A stretch of 56,234 bases of DNA from positions 1 through 56,234 of the forward strand of contig CAZMYR010000008.1 of NCBI GenBank assembly GCA_964570585.1, in the 5' to 3' direction. Made by a program: the position numbers and the translations under genes. Position 1 is the stretch's first letter. Every line of letters starts with the position of its first letter. Source of the stretch: G020354945 sp964570585. Its GTDB lineage: Bacteria; Omnitrophota; Gorgyraeia; JABMRG01; JAFGKX01. The notes under the pieces were generated by a model. The model was given only the letters and a program-made list of their open reading frames with translations. It ran no database searches and had not been told where the DNA came from. Shown here piece by piece: positions 27,301 to 32,679 of this stretch.

Positions 27301-27584
27301 AAAAGACTGATAAGAGATTTATAGTAATCATCCCGCAGCTTCCCTCTAGGGCCACTTACTTCCTGAATGATTTCTACCTCTTTAATCTTGTTAGCTAAAT
27401 CATGCTCAATCTCTAAGCCAACCAGAATCTTTATTTCTTTATCCTCAACTCGTTTATATATCTCTTCAAATCCGGAGAAATAGAAGTAACCTATCAAAAA
27501 ATAAAGCTTGCGGGAAGAAGGAAGAATGTTGTTTACAACATCTGCAAGTAGCCTCTTTTGGTTTGTTATAAATTGAATACTCAT
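24339..27584 (-). CDS. PLD-nuclease / SNF2-type helicase fusion
   Basis: This 1081-residue protein begins with a phospholipase-D-like domain (about 1-200) holding one HxK motif, NHAKLYIFEN (His132, Lys134), and TGSSNFTRAGL. A superfamily-2 helicase follows: Walker A ADVVGLGKSII (GLGKS 285-289), DEAH at 352-355, LSATPFNN, and the C-terminal motifs TDAISEGFNLHRA and QRVGRINRI. A single HKD motif implies dimerisation for nuclease activity. The gene starts with GGAG upstream of the ATG and runs straight into the methyltransferase gene. This pairing recalls ATP-dependent restriction: the helicase translocates and the PLD domain cuts unmodified DNA. Confidence 0.88.
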   Translation of the reverse strand: MSIQFITNQKRLLADVVNNILPSSRKLYFLIGYFYFSGFEEIYKRVEDKEIKILVGLEIEHDLANKIKEVEIIQEVSGPRGKLRDDYYKSLISLFNDTDFFDSKEKQEAFRLFLKKIKDGSLEIKKTLQPNHAKLYIFENKKEFNQGGEYPGTIITGSSNFTRAGLRGQFEINIISRDKHNYNEAYKIFDELWKKAVTIVDKDNIEGFLYNVVEKVWIDKVPKPFLMYVRVLEEYFAEHKKDFLKLPAEITRGQYVNLKYQEDAIKRTIDILQRHDGVIIADVVGLGKSIIASAVAHNLNLKSIIIVPPHLKAQWDDYRYDFEFHAKVYSSGKIEQALEENNQEEEKLIIIDEAHKYRNELTIDYANLHKLCQRNKIMLLSATPFNNRPQDVFSMIKLFQIPTRSTIQTVDNLSYQFKKLVAEYKQIKEIQKTKKESAAAIAERVKKVAEEIRDIISPLVIRRSRLDLEGIDEYREDLRRKKISFPVVNPPELLDYDLEDLSDLYEETLETIAPEDEEEEGFIGARYKPTSYIKNFEKYRERIAREMGVDENLLRQSQINLALFMRRLLVRRFESSIYAFQRTLDSIIYQSELICEWYEKLGKIPIYKSGKLPDLDSLLETVGEDIDEELRDLIFDKELEEYKEKGLWLIDKKEVRKAFIDDVKKDIKTLKDIRKKWFGKGFPEDPKLKHFSGIVKEKLKKDPERKIVVFTEFADTAEYLFKELKDGTRVFKYSATDASEKNKRTIKENFDAGFRTQKNEYDVLIATDAISEGFNLHRAGIIFNYDIPYNPTRVIQRVGRINRINKKVFDELFIYNFFPTATGERETRVRQISTLKLAMVHALFGEDTKVLTKDEELQSFFVKQFQDALSAQEELSPETQYENFIKKLRKSQPELIKEVMKISRRARIKRTQKKDKKGVVIFGKKGEEHAFKFGSKVEEPISLSVHEALRLFEAKISEEAEKTSESFDDIYQKVKEKLFSQIKEVALDRGKQEAISKVEALKSKLPKKIDYLEDLLHVLKKLDSLPDRYAKIIRAVEFKNINDAVKHLQKEVPHRYLLDIIERERKIEEGKESLILSEELI

Positions 27585-27590
27585 AATATC

Positions 27591-27707
27591 TCCAAATTGT
27601 TTATTCGTCCTCGCTTCAATAAATTCCTCTAAATCCTCCTGTTTAATCCGCCATTTACCGATTTTCGTAGCTTTAATTTCTTTTACCTTGGTTTTTTCTC
27701 CAATCTT
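27591..27707 (-). pseudogene. C-terminal half of a second excisionase-type HTH, open in frame with the helicase
   Basis: Upstream of the helicase ATG the same frame is open back to a stop at 27708-27710 and reads KEIKATKIGKWRIKQEDLEE, then FIEAR. That matches the C-terminal half of a MerR-like excisionase fold. There is no ATG, GTG or TTG in this stretch. It overlaps the end of the intact HTH gene in another frame. It is most likely a recombination remnant, though an unusual start codon or frameshift fusion cannot be excluded. Confidence 0.45.
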
Positions 27708-27846
27708 CTATCTCCTCAGTATCAAATCTCCACTGGTCGCCAACTTTAAAGCCCGGGATTTTACCGGCCCGGGCTAGTCTTTTTACTGTATAGGGGTGAA
27801 CCCTTAGGTATTTTGCGATTTCTTCCGCAGTATAGGTTCCAGTCAT
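27673..27846 (-). CDS. excisionase-family helix-turn-helix protein, first gene of the defence operon (57 aa)
   Basis: The ATG at 27846 follows AAGGAG by 11 bases. The product reads MTGTYTAEEIAKYLRVHPYT, then VKRLARAGKIPGFKVGDQWRF and a short acidic-basic tail. This is a complete small MerR-like winged helix. A good promoter (27890-27918) lies upstream. It probably regulates the helicase, methyltransferase and PHP-ATPase genes, in the way control proteins regulate restriction systems, but excision control is the alternative. Confidence 0.78.
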   Translation of the reverse strand: MTGTYTAEEIAKYLRVHPYTVKRLARAGKIPGFKVGDQWRFDTEEIEDWRKNQGKRN

Positions 27847-27889
27847 TGTGGTACTAACTCCTTATGGGCGGGTGTTCAAGATGTGTCGT

Positions 27890-27918
27890 ATTATATCACC
27901 CCCTTTTAATGTTGGCAA
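27890..27918 (-). promoter_or_regulatory. promoter of the defence operon
   Basis: TTGCCA (27913-27918) and TATAAT (27890-27895) on the minus strand are 17 bases apart. This is the best promoter match upstream of the HTH, helicase, methyltransferase and PHP-ATPase genes. Confidence 0.65.
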
Positions 27919-27953
27919 CCTTTTTTTGGCTACTTGTCTGGCCGCAGCACGAC

Positions 27954-28199
27954 TTACGAAAACTTCTTGCTCCAGTAGTATTCAGATATTTTGATTGAGA
28001 TTGCTTCACTGCGTTCGCAATGACGACAATTAGGTTTTTTTCGCTTAATTTTAGCAATCCAGGCTTTGGGGAACCAGTTTTTTTGTTTGTTAAACATAAC
28101 CAAAATGGCTTTTGGGGTTTCTTTGATAAGGATAACGTCTATCCAGATGTAGTCATAGAAACCTATTGGGGTATTGAGGTGTTGGAATATGTTAAACAT
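27954..28199 (-). CDS. small island protein interrupted by an in-frame palindromic repeat (81 aa)
   Basis: The ATG overlaps the upstream stop by 8 bases. The protein reads MFNIFQHLNTPIGFYDYIWI, then DVILIKETPKAILVMFNKQKNWFPKAWIAKI and ends SIKISEYYWSKKFS. In between is NCRHCERSEAI, which is the well-known chance translation of a dispersed bacterial repeat. The sequence on both sides reads as one small protein with beta-rich content, so the repeat seems to have inserted without breaking the frame. The WFPKAWI segment suggests a small regulatory or structural protein of integrated elements. No function is assigned. Confidence 0.65.
   Translation of the reverse strand: MFNIFQHLNTPIGFYDYIWIDVILIKETPKAILVMFNKQKNWFPKAWIAKIKRKKPNCRHCERSEAISIKISEYYWSKKFS
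27984..28024. repeat. REP-like dispersed repeat inside a coding gene
   Basis: The plus strand reads GATTGCTTCACTGCGTTCGC then AATGACGACAATT. ATTGC/GCAAT form the stem ends. A related stretch, TAGCTCACTGCGCTCGCTA, lies at 37244-37262. The stretch is translated in frame as CRHCERSEAIS in the 81-residue protein. Confidence 0.6.
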
Positions 28200-28638
28200 G
28201 CGCTTTCCTTCTCCTTTCTAACTGCTTTGCGGCTTGTTTTATCCATGCTGGGGGTTCTATGCGGGGAATGGATTGTTGGTTTTTTGTTCGCGGCCAGAGG
28301 CCGCTCCTACGGATCTGCTTTACTTCTAATCTATCTACCGGGAGGTCCTGCAATTCTACCCATATTTTGGGTTTTTTGTTTTTGTGGCCTTTGACCATTT
28401 CCTTTTGCACTGTTATAAGGCCCATATCTTGCAATTCCTGCCTTGCTTTACATATAGTAGCGCTTGATAGGCCGGTTGTTTCTTTTAGTGCTTCTATACC
28501 GTAGCAGCTTCTGCCATCAATGCCGCCAGATAGAACATATAAAATGTATAATTTTGCTGCTGAAGCTGACATTTGTTTTAAAAAGCCAAGATTTTTAAGG
28601 TCTCGGTCTATCCAGTCAAATGGGTAAAATTTTCTCAT
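28192..28638 (-). CDS. winged-helix DNA-binding protein (possible replication initiator or regulator)
   Basis: This 148-residue protein begins MRKFYPFDWIDRDLKNLGFL. Residues 23-85 form a winged helix: SASAAKLYILYVLSGG, YGIEALKETTGLSSATICKARQEL and QDMGLITVQKE. The C-terminal 60 residues are basic and end in KQAAKQLERRRKAHV. The pattern resembles RepA/DnaD-like winged-helix proteins of plasmids and integrative elements. It sits at the right end of the island. It may start replication of the excised circle, or act as a transcription factor; the sequence does not decide. Confidence 0.65.
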   Translation of the reverse strand: MRKFYPFDWIDRDLKNLGFLKQMSASAAKLYILYVLSGGIDGRSCYGIEALKETTGLSSATICKARQELQDMGLITVQKEMVKGHKNKKPKIWVELQDLPVDRLEVKQIRRSGLWPRTKNQQSIPRIEPPAWIKQAAKQLERRRKAHV

Positions 28639-28754
28639 TTTATTTCAATATATATTTCTATAGTATAGAGGTTTTAAAATTTAAAAAATGCTATGCTTAA
28701 AGCTGTTTTTAGATTTTAAAAAATGCTTTGGTGGGTAGGTGGAAATGGCAAAAA

Positions 28755-28773
28755 CGTAACAAAACGTAACAAA
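28755..28773. repeat. paired direct repeats, probable integrase arm-type sites (right end)
   Basis: CGTAACAAA occurs at 28755-28763 and 28765-28773, about 97 bp inside the right core. It matches the pair at 13166-13185. The rest of the 28639-28880 gap holds a terminator and A+T-rich sequence with no gene. Confidence 0.55.
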
Positions 28774-28800
28774 AATGGTAGAATTATCAAGATTTTCAAG

Positions 28801-28849
28801 GAAATAAAAAACCCCACCTACCGTCATTATCGACGATAAGTAGGGTTTT
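28801..28849 (-). terminator. island-borne terminator now ending the tRNA transcript
   Basis: On the minus strand an 18-bp stem (28808-28825 with 28832-28849) closes a 6-base loop, with three G-U pairs that only work in minus-strand RNA. A T-rich run follows. It replaces the native terminator displaced to 13021-13051. Confidence 0.8.
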
Positions 28850-28869
28850 GTGCTTAAAACTGCTTCCCT

Positions 28870-28899
28870 CTAAATTAACTGGCGGGGACGATGGGATTC
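28870..28899. repeat. right attachment core (30-bp direct repeat, within tRNA-Asp)
   Basis: Identical to 13065-13094. It covers the CCA end, the 3' acceptor strand and part of the T arm of tRNA-Asp. Integration therefore rebuilt a full tRNA gene. Confidence 0.9.
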
Positions 28900-28958
28900 G
28901 AACCCACGATCTATAGATCGACAGTCTATCGCTTTAAGCCGTGCTAAGCTACGTCCCC
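28880..28958 (-). tRNA. tRNA-Asp (GTC), CCA encoded
   Basis: The minus strand folds as a cloverleaf. The acceptor stem is GGGGACG/CGTCCCC with discriminator G, as expected for Asp. The anticodon stem-loop is ATAGA CTGTCGA TCTAT with anticodon GTC. The T arm is GTGGG TTCGAAT CCCAT. CCA is encoded at 28880-28882. The gene's 3' end is the island attachment site and remains intact. It is the second gene of a two-tRNA transcript. Confidence 0.95.
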
Positions 28959-28967
28959 TTTTATGTC

Positions 28968-29044
28968 TGGTGGGCGGTGCAGGACTCGAACCTGCGACCC
29001 CCTGCGTGTAAAGCAGATGTTCTAGCCAACTGAACTAACCGCCC
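28968..29044 (-). tRNA. tRNA-Val (TAC), CCA encoded
   Basis: The minus strand folds with acceptor stem GGGCGGT/ACCGCCC and discriminator A. The anticodon loop TTTACAC gives anticodon TAC for valine. The T loop is TTCGAGT and CCA is encoded at 28968-28970. Only 9 bases separate it from tRNA-Asp, so both come from the promoter at 29084-29112. Confidence 0.95.
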
Positions 29045-29083
29045 GGGAATTTTGCTACGCAAAATTTACTAATGGCTTCTCAA

Positions 29084-29112
29084 ATTATACTTTATATAAT
29101 ACTGTTTGTCAA
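29084..29112 (-). promoter_or_regulatory. consensus sigma70 promoter of the tRNA-Val/tRNA-Asp operon
   Basis: On the minus strand TTGACA (29107-29112) and TATAAT (29084-29089) are perfect consensus boxes 17 bases apart. A small hairpin ATTTTGC-GTA-GCAAAAT (29049-29065) lies in the leader. Confidence 0.85.
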
Positions 29113-29122
29113 TCTGTATCGA

Positions 29123-29773
29123 TTATTTCGCTTTTATACTCAAACTATGCGCACATCTTATCGGTTCAGGCAGGCGATATTTTCCCACACAGGAGGCAAT
29201 AATATCCTTTGCTTCCTTAATACTAACCAAATGGCCTGGCGAGATAAATACAGGCTTTACATTATCCCTTGTTCGCAAAACGCATCCTAAAACTTTTCCT
29301 ATTTTAGGATCAATCAGATATGAAAAATCTCCCTTTTTCTCTCCTACCTTCTCATATTCTCCCCAGAGACGACTCTTGGCGCATCCAATGGTGGGAGTAT
29401 TCAATATCACGCCCATATGCGAGGCAATGCCTAATTGTTTTGGGTGCGCAATGCCCTGTCCGTCAAAAACAAGAACATCCGGCTTTAATCTAAGCTGATA
29501 AAATAATTTTTCTAAAGCCGGGCCTTCTCTAAAAGTTAAAAATCCCGGGATATAAGGAAAGTCAATTTTTCTTCTAAGGGTTTTTTCTTCTAAAAGTTGC
29601 GGGTCAGGATAACTAAATACACATATAGCTGCTATGCAAACATCGTCTGTAAAGCCCACATCGCAGGCAGCTATTCTCTTTATTCTTTTGCCTAACCTTT
29701 TTATCTTTACTTTATTTCTTAAAGTTTCCTGAACTGCTTTTGCTTCTTTTATAGTAACGGGCCATTTTTTCAT
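29123..29773 (-). CDS. nfi: endonuclease V
   Basis: Endonuclease V nicks DNA near deoxyinosine and starts its repair. The ATG at 29773 gives 216 residues beginning MKKWPVTIKEAKAVQETLRN. Active-site residues are visible in AACDVGFTDD (first Asp), PYIPGFLTFREGPAL (Glu) and DVLVFDGQGIAHPKQLGIASHMGV (second Asp and the conserved GQG). Upstream residues in the open frame come from a palindromic repeat, so the longer start at 29848 is rejected. The product length fits the family. The phosphatase gene lies just upstream across the repeat. Confidence 0.93.
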   Translation of the reverse strand: MKKWPVTIKEAKAVQETLRNKVKIKRLGKRIKRIAACDVGFTDDVCIAAICVFSYPDPQLLEEKTLRRKIDFPYIPGFLTFREGPALEKLFYQLRLKPDVLVFDGQGIAHPKQLGIASHMGVILNTPTIGCAKSRLWGEYEKVGEKKGDFSYLIDPKIGKVLGCVLRTRDNVKPVFISPGHLVSIKEAKDIIASCVGKYRLPEPIRCAHSLSIKAK

Positions 29774-29780
29774 GGTATAT

Positions 29781-29855
29781 GCACCGTTTGGGAAAACAAA
29801 GGGGCAAGTGTCCCCGCAAAGGGGACATTTGCTACTTTGTTTTCCCAAACGGTGC
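29781..29855. repeat. 75-bp near-perfect palindrome, REP-like element (copy 2)
   Basis: GCACCGTTTGGGAAAACAAA (29781-29800) and its exact reverse complement (29836-29855) form the outer arms. Inside, GGGGCAAGTGTCCCC and GGGGACATTTGCTAC are near inverted copies around GCAAA. The inner core matches the element at 5851-5943. The right arm supplies the last residues and stop codon of the phosphatase gene. Confidence 0.75.
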
Positions 29856-30281
29856 TATTCTTAAATTATAAACAAATTCCTCCTGCTGTGGTGTAAAGCC
29901 GACCCAGGGGTGTTTTTCCTCAATTAGATTGACCGCTTCTTGAATATTCATTCCCCTTTTTACCAATATGGCTATTGCAACTAAAGGAGAGCGTCCGCAA
30001 CCATTTTGGCAATGTATCAAAATCTTTTTACCCTTATCTAAAAAAGGCTCAATAAAATTAAATATTTCCTTTAGTTGTTTTGCGATGGGGGAATATCGGT
30101 CATCCACCTTTATATTTAAAAAATCTATATTATATTTTTTAAGAAGCTCTGCATTGTCACAGTATTCTGAACGCACATCCACCATTGCTTCTATATCCTC
30201 TTCTTTTATCTGAGGTATATCTTCGTCCAAAAAAGCTCCTCCTACAGCAATCTGTTCATTAATCCAGGATATGTTAAGCAT
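29832..30281 (-). CDS. dual-specificity / tyrosine protein phosphatase
   Basis: This 149-residue protein has the cysteine phosphatase signature HCQNGCGRS (HCxxGxxRS) near residue 95. It is preceded by IEAMVDVRSEYCDN and the general-acid region KVDDRYSPI. The fold is that of small dual-specificity phosphatases, which act on phosphoproteins or small phosphorylated molecules. The C-terminus (APFGKTK) is encoded by the arm of a palindromic repeat, so the native end has been altered slightly. The substrate is unknown. Confidence 0.88.
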   Translation of the reverse strand: MLNISWINEQIAVGGAFLDEDIPQIKEEDIEAMVDVRSEYCDNAELLKKYNIDFLNIKVDDRYSPIAKQLKEIFNFIEPFLDKGKKILIHCQNGCGRSPLVAIAILVKRGMNIQEAVNLIEEKHPWVGFTPQQEEFVYNLRIAPFGKTK

Positions 30282-30367
30282 ATTATACCTATAAAATTAT
30301 CATAATATAATAACATAATATAGGAAAATTTTAAAAAGAAAAACTAAAATAGGAAAGGTTTGGGAGG

Positions 30368-31006
30368 TTACTTATTTAAGGCGCAAATTACTACAAAACC
30401 GCCTTTTCCGAATCCGCGCTTTGGAATTTCTACTCTTTTTATTTTATCGGGGAAATCAAAAATTGCCTGCCAGAAAGAGAAATTGCTGAAATGTTGTTTT
30501 TTTAGTAAATTTACTATTCCTTTTGCTGAGAAAAACCTTGCAGCTTTATAAAATTTACTCTTTTTCTTTTGATAATACTTACCCAAAAAACTATTCTTAT
30601 CAACAATGCCAATTATGATTCTGCCGTTTTCCTTAAGGACCCTTTTAGATTCTGCTATGACCTTTTCAGGATCATTTACAAAACAGATGGTAATAGCAAT
30701 AAGAGCATAATCAAATTCATTATTGCCAAAAGGTAAGTTTTCACCGTAAGCGACCTCTGTCTTTATGCCGCGTCTTTTTGCGATCTTTAGCATCTTAGCT
30801 GAGGGATCTATGCCATAACGAATGCCCAAGCGAGAAGCAAACCTACCTGTGCCAACGCCTATTTCCAAACCCTTACCTTTTTTTGGCAAGACTTTTTTTA
30901 TCGCCTCAACTTCGGAAAGGTAGGCAAATCTGTTTCTCCCATACCAGGCATCGTATTCCTTATAGTATTTATTAAAGAGATTTCTCACAGGTCTAATTTT
31001 CCCCAC
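30368..31006 (-). CDS. class I SAM-dependent methyltransferase
   Basis: This 212-residue protein has motif I GLEIGVGTGRFASRL, followed by YGIDPSAKMLKIAKRRG (motif II acidic residue) and FDYALIAITICFVNDPEKVI. It matches the Methyltransf_11 layout. The basic C-terminal part (GKYYQKKKSKFYKAARFF) may bind an anionic substrate. Its start lies 22 bases inside the end of the DnaJ-domain gene, so translation is coupled. The substrate cannot be told from sequence. Confidence 0.88.
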   Translation of the reverse strand: MGKIRPVRNLFNKYYKEYDAWYGRNRFAYLSEVEAIKKVLPKKGKGLEIGVGTGRFASRLGIRYGIDPSAKMLKIAKRRGIKTEVAYGENLPFGNNEFDYALIAITICFVNDPEKVIAESKRVLKENGRIIIGIVDKNSFLGKYYQKKKSKFYKAARFFSAKGIVNLLKKQHFSNFSFWQAIFDFPDKIKRVEIPKRGFGKGGFVVICALNK

Positions 31007-31353
31007 CAGCCGTCATAGAATCTTTTTAGATGTTCGTAGAATTCTTTATCCATGGTAGCCTTTTTAACATCACTCTCTTTGAAAGAGTATCTATAAGATG
31101 CGCAATAGTTCAAAAGCACATCTCTGGCGTGGGTCATCCTTTTAAATATCTCCTCAGACTCTTTTTTGTCTTTGCCTTTGTGTTTATCCCGCACCTTTTT
31201 GTCTTTCTCCTGAATATCATAAAAGGTGCGGGATTTATCCGGATGATGCTTAAATGCAAGTTTCTTATAAGCCTCCTTTATTTCATGCAAAGTAGCTTCT
31301 TCACCTAAATCTAATAATTTCCTGGCTTCGTCTATTTGCTTAAAAGTAATCAT
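30985..31353 (-). CDS. DnaJ-domain protein
   Basis: The start at 31353 has AGAGG upstream and begins directly with the domain. The 122-residue protein has a J domain at residues 8-78: EEATLHEIKEAYKKLAFKHH, PDK (the HPD motif), then ERRM-like FKRMTHARDVLLNY. A charged insert rich in K, D and E (KDKKVRDKHKGKDKKESEE) lies between helices II/III and IV. J domains stimulate DnaK-type chaperones. No zinc or client-binding domain is present, so this is a class III J protein. It overlaps the methyltransferase gene. Confidence 0.85.
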   Translation of the reverse strand: MITFKQIDEARKLLDLGEEATLHEIKEAYKKLAFKHHPDKSRTFYDIQEKDKKVRDKHKGKDKKESEEIFKRMTHARDVLLNYCASYRYSFKESDVKKATMDKEFYEHLKRFYDGWWGKLDL

Positions 31354-31372
31354 ATTAAACCTCTTGTTTTTA

Positions 31373-31579
31373 TTAAAGGGGACAAGTTCCTGTAGGGCAA
31401 CTCTGGCCGGAAAAACTCGGTTTACCACCGGAATTTCCTACATTAAAAGAGCCCAATGTCTTCTCAATATTTTTGCTATCGCACTTCCTGCATTTAAATT
31501 CTATCTTTTCAGAAGTCATTCCTACTAACAAATCAAACTTTTCGCCGCAGTCTTTGCATAGATAAGTATAGACAGGCAT
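31373..31579 (-). CDS. FmdB-family zinc-ribbon protein (copy 1)
   Basis: This 68-residue protein starts MPVYTYLCKDCGEKFDLLVG, then FKCRKCDSKNIEKTLGSFNV, and ends SCPTGTCPL. The two CxxC pairs form the FmdB zinc ribbon, named after a putative regulator of formamidase. The C-terminal CPTGTCP motif is an extra cysteine pair. A close paralogue lies at 48398-48610. The gene ends 19 bases before the DnaJ-domain gene. Its role, regulatory or metal-related, is unknown. Confidence 0.88.
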   Translation of the reverse strand: MPVYTYLCKDCGEKFDLLVGMTSEKIEFKCRKCDSKNIEKTLGSFNVGNSGGKPSFSGQSCPTGTCPL

Positions 31580-31619
31580 AGTTTATTCACCTCCAATTTT
31601 TGCTTTTTAAAATAAGGAA

Positions 31620-32558
31620 TCAAAGCATCAATTTCCTTATGTAAAATTTTTTATCTTTATATCTTACCTTTATTAATCTATTTTCGTTTATTAACTTATC
31701 GATTATGCTCCAGTTTCTTTTAGCCTTTGCTAAAAATTCGTTTACAGCTTCTTCCCTCATTGGATGCACTGAGGTAATGCTTAATAAGTCCTCTTCAACA
31801 TTTCCTGTAAATGCAAAAGCATTGCCTTCATAGCCGATAAGATATTCTGTGCTGATAAGCTTTTCATTAAAGACCTGATATGCTGTATTTAGGATGTGTT
31901 CTGCTGCGGGTTTTACCCATTTTTCTGCCGGTGGCCTGGTTGGGATAGAGATATAACTCCTTTTGGTTTCTAAGCCGGCTATGAAATTAGCAATTCTTGT
32001 TACTTCTTCTATATGACTATTAATATCTTGAATAAGCATAGTTTCTGTTGCTAATTCGCCATTGAAAATGTGCGAAAATTGCGATATGCCCTGTAATATT
32101 TTATTAAGTTGCAAAGATTTGTGCGGTCTATCAATCCTATGCCAAATATCTCCACTTACAGCGTCAATTTTTAAAGAGACCCAATCAGCCTTGCATAAAT
32201 CATCCTGGATATCCTCCTGCCATATAAGAGAAGCATTTGAAATAACCGCAATTTTAATACCCAATGGTTTAAGCATCTTTATCGCTTTACCAAGGTTGAT
32301 ATCTAAAATAGGTTCTCCGTCAGGAATGAAAGTCAGATAATCTATAGGTTCCCTTTGCTTTTTAGCGCCTTCTATTTTTTTCTTAACTTCTTTTAATATT
32401 TCTTCCGGTTTATAAAATTCATTTCTATTAACCCGCATATTTGACGTTCTTCCCAGCTGGCAATAAATACAGGAATACGTGCAAATTTTTGGGGGGATAT
32501 TATTTATACCTAAACTGTGTCCTAAGCGCCTCGACGGAACCGGGCCAAATGCTATCAT
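31620..32558 (-). CDS. radical SAM protein (COG0731-like)
   Basis: This 312-residue protein opens with FGPVPSRRLGHSLGINNIPP and has the radical SAM motif CTYSCIYCQLG (CxxxCxxC) near residue 27. YLTFIPDGEPILD is the GGE-like SAM contact. The N-terminus and layout match the wyosine-synthase-like family often annotated as Fe-S oxidoreductase. The C-terminal 60 residues look like a small winged helix (REEAVNEFLAKAKRNWSIID...VRYKDKKFYI). The reaction is unknown. It lies alone with modest gaps on both sides. Confidence 0.9.
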   Translation of the reverse strand: MIAFGPVPSRRLGHSLGINNIPPKICTYSCIYCQLGRTSNMRVNRNEFYKPEEILKEVKKKIEGAKKQREPIDYLTFIPDGEPILDINLGKAIKMLKPLGIKIAVISNASLIWQEDIQDDLCKADWVSLKIDAVSGDIWHRIDRPHKSLQLNKILQGISQFSHIFNGELATETMLIQDINSHIEEVTRIANFIAGLETKRSYISIPTRPPAEKWVKPAAEHILNTAYQVFNEKLISTEYLIGYEGNAFAFTGNVEEDLLSITSVHPMREEAVNEFLAKAKRNWSIIDKLINENRLIKVRYKDKKFYIRKLML

Positions 32559-32679
32559 TTTCCTTCTTCCTCGTTACAGTTATTCATCTATTATTTGTTA
32601 TGTAAACCATCCATAAAAAGGTAAAATTGCTAAATCTCTATCGTCTGCCCAGCGGCTATACGAATAAAATTATTTTTAT

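Larger units (their letters stand above)
13065..28899. mobile_element. 15.8-kb integrative element in the 3' end of tRNA-Asp
   Basis: A 30-bp direct repeat bounds the element at 13065-13094 and 28870-28899. The right copy covers the 3' end of an intact tRNA-Asp, while the left copy is only a 3' fragment. A tyrosine integrase, an excisionase-like gene and a small repressor lie at the left end. A winged-helix gene lies at the right end. The cargo is a DarTG pair, an exported protease-like protein and a putative defence operon. No conjugation, capsid or portal gene is seen, so it is probably a defence-bearing genomic island or satellite rather than a full phage. Confidence 0.9.

Noticed and set aside
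27680..27720. A AAA AAC slippery site near the end of the HTH gene, as a programmed -1 frameshift into the helicase
   Set aside because: The -1 frame meets TAA two codons later. The helicase frame would need +1, so this site cannot join them.
18327..27846. Known DISARM or BREX system
   Set aside because: No DrmB (DUF1998), PglZ, BrxC or BrxL-like gene is present; only the helicase, PLD and methyltransferase themes are shared.
13125..28836. 11-bp TCGTCGATAAT inverted match between the two island ends as a special recombination site
   Set aside because: The right copy is part of the terminator stem at 28808-28849, so the match is probably incidental.
29773..29848. Longer endonuclease V start at 29848
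   Set aside because: The extra residues are encoded by a palindromic repeat, and the family N-terminus begins at 29773.
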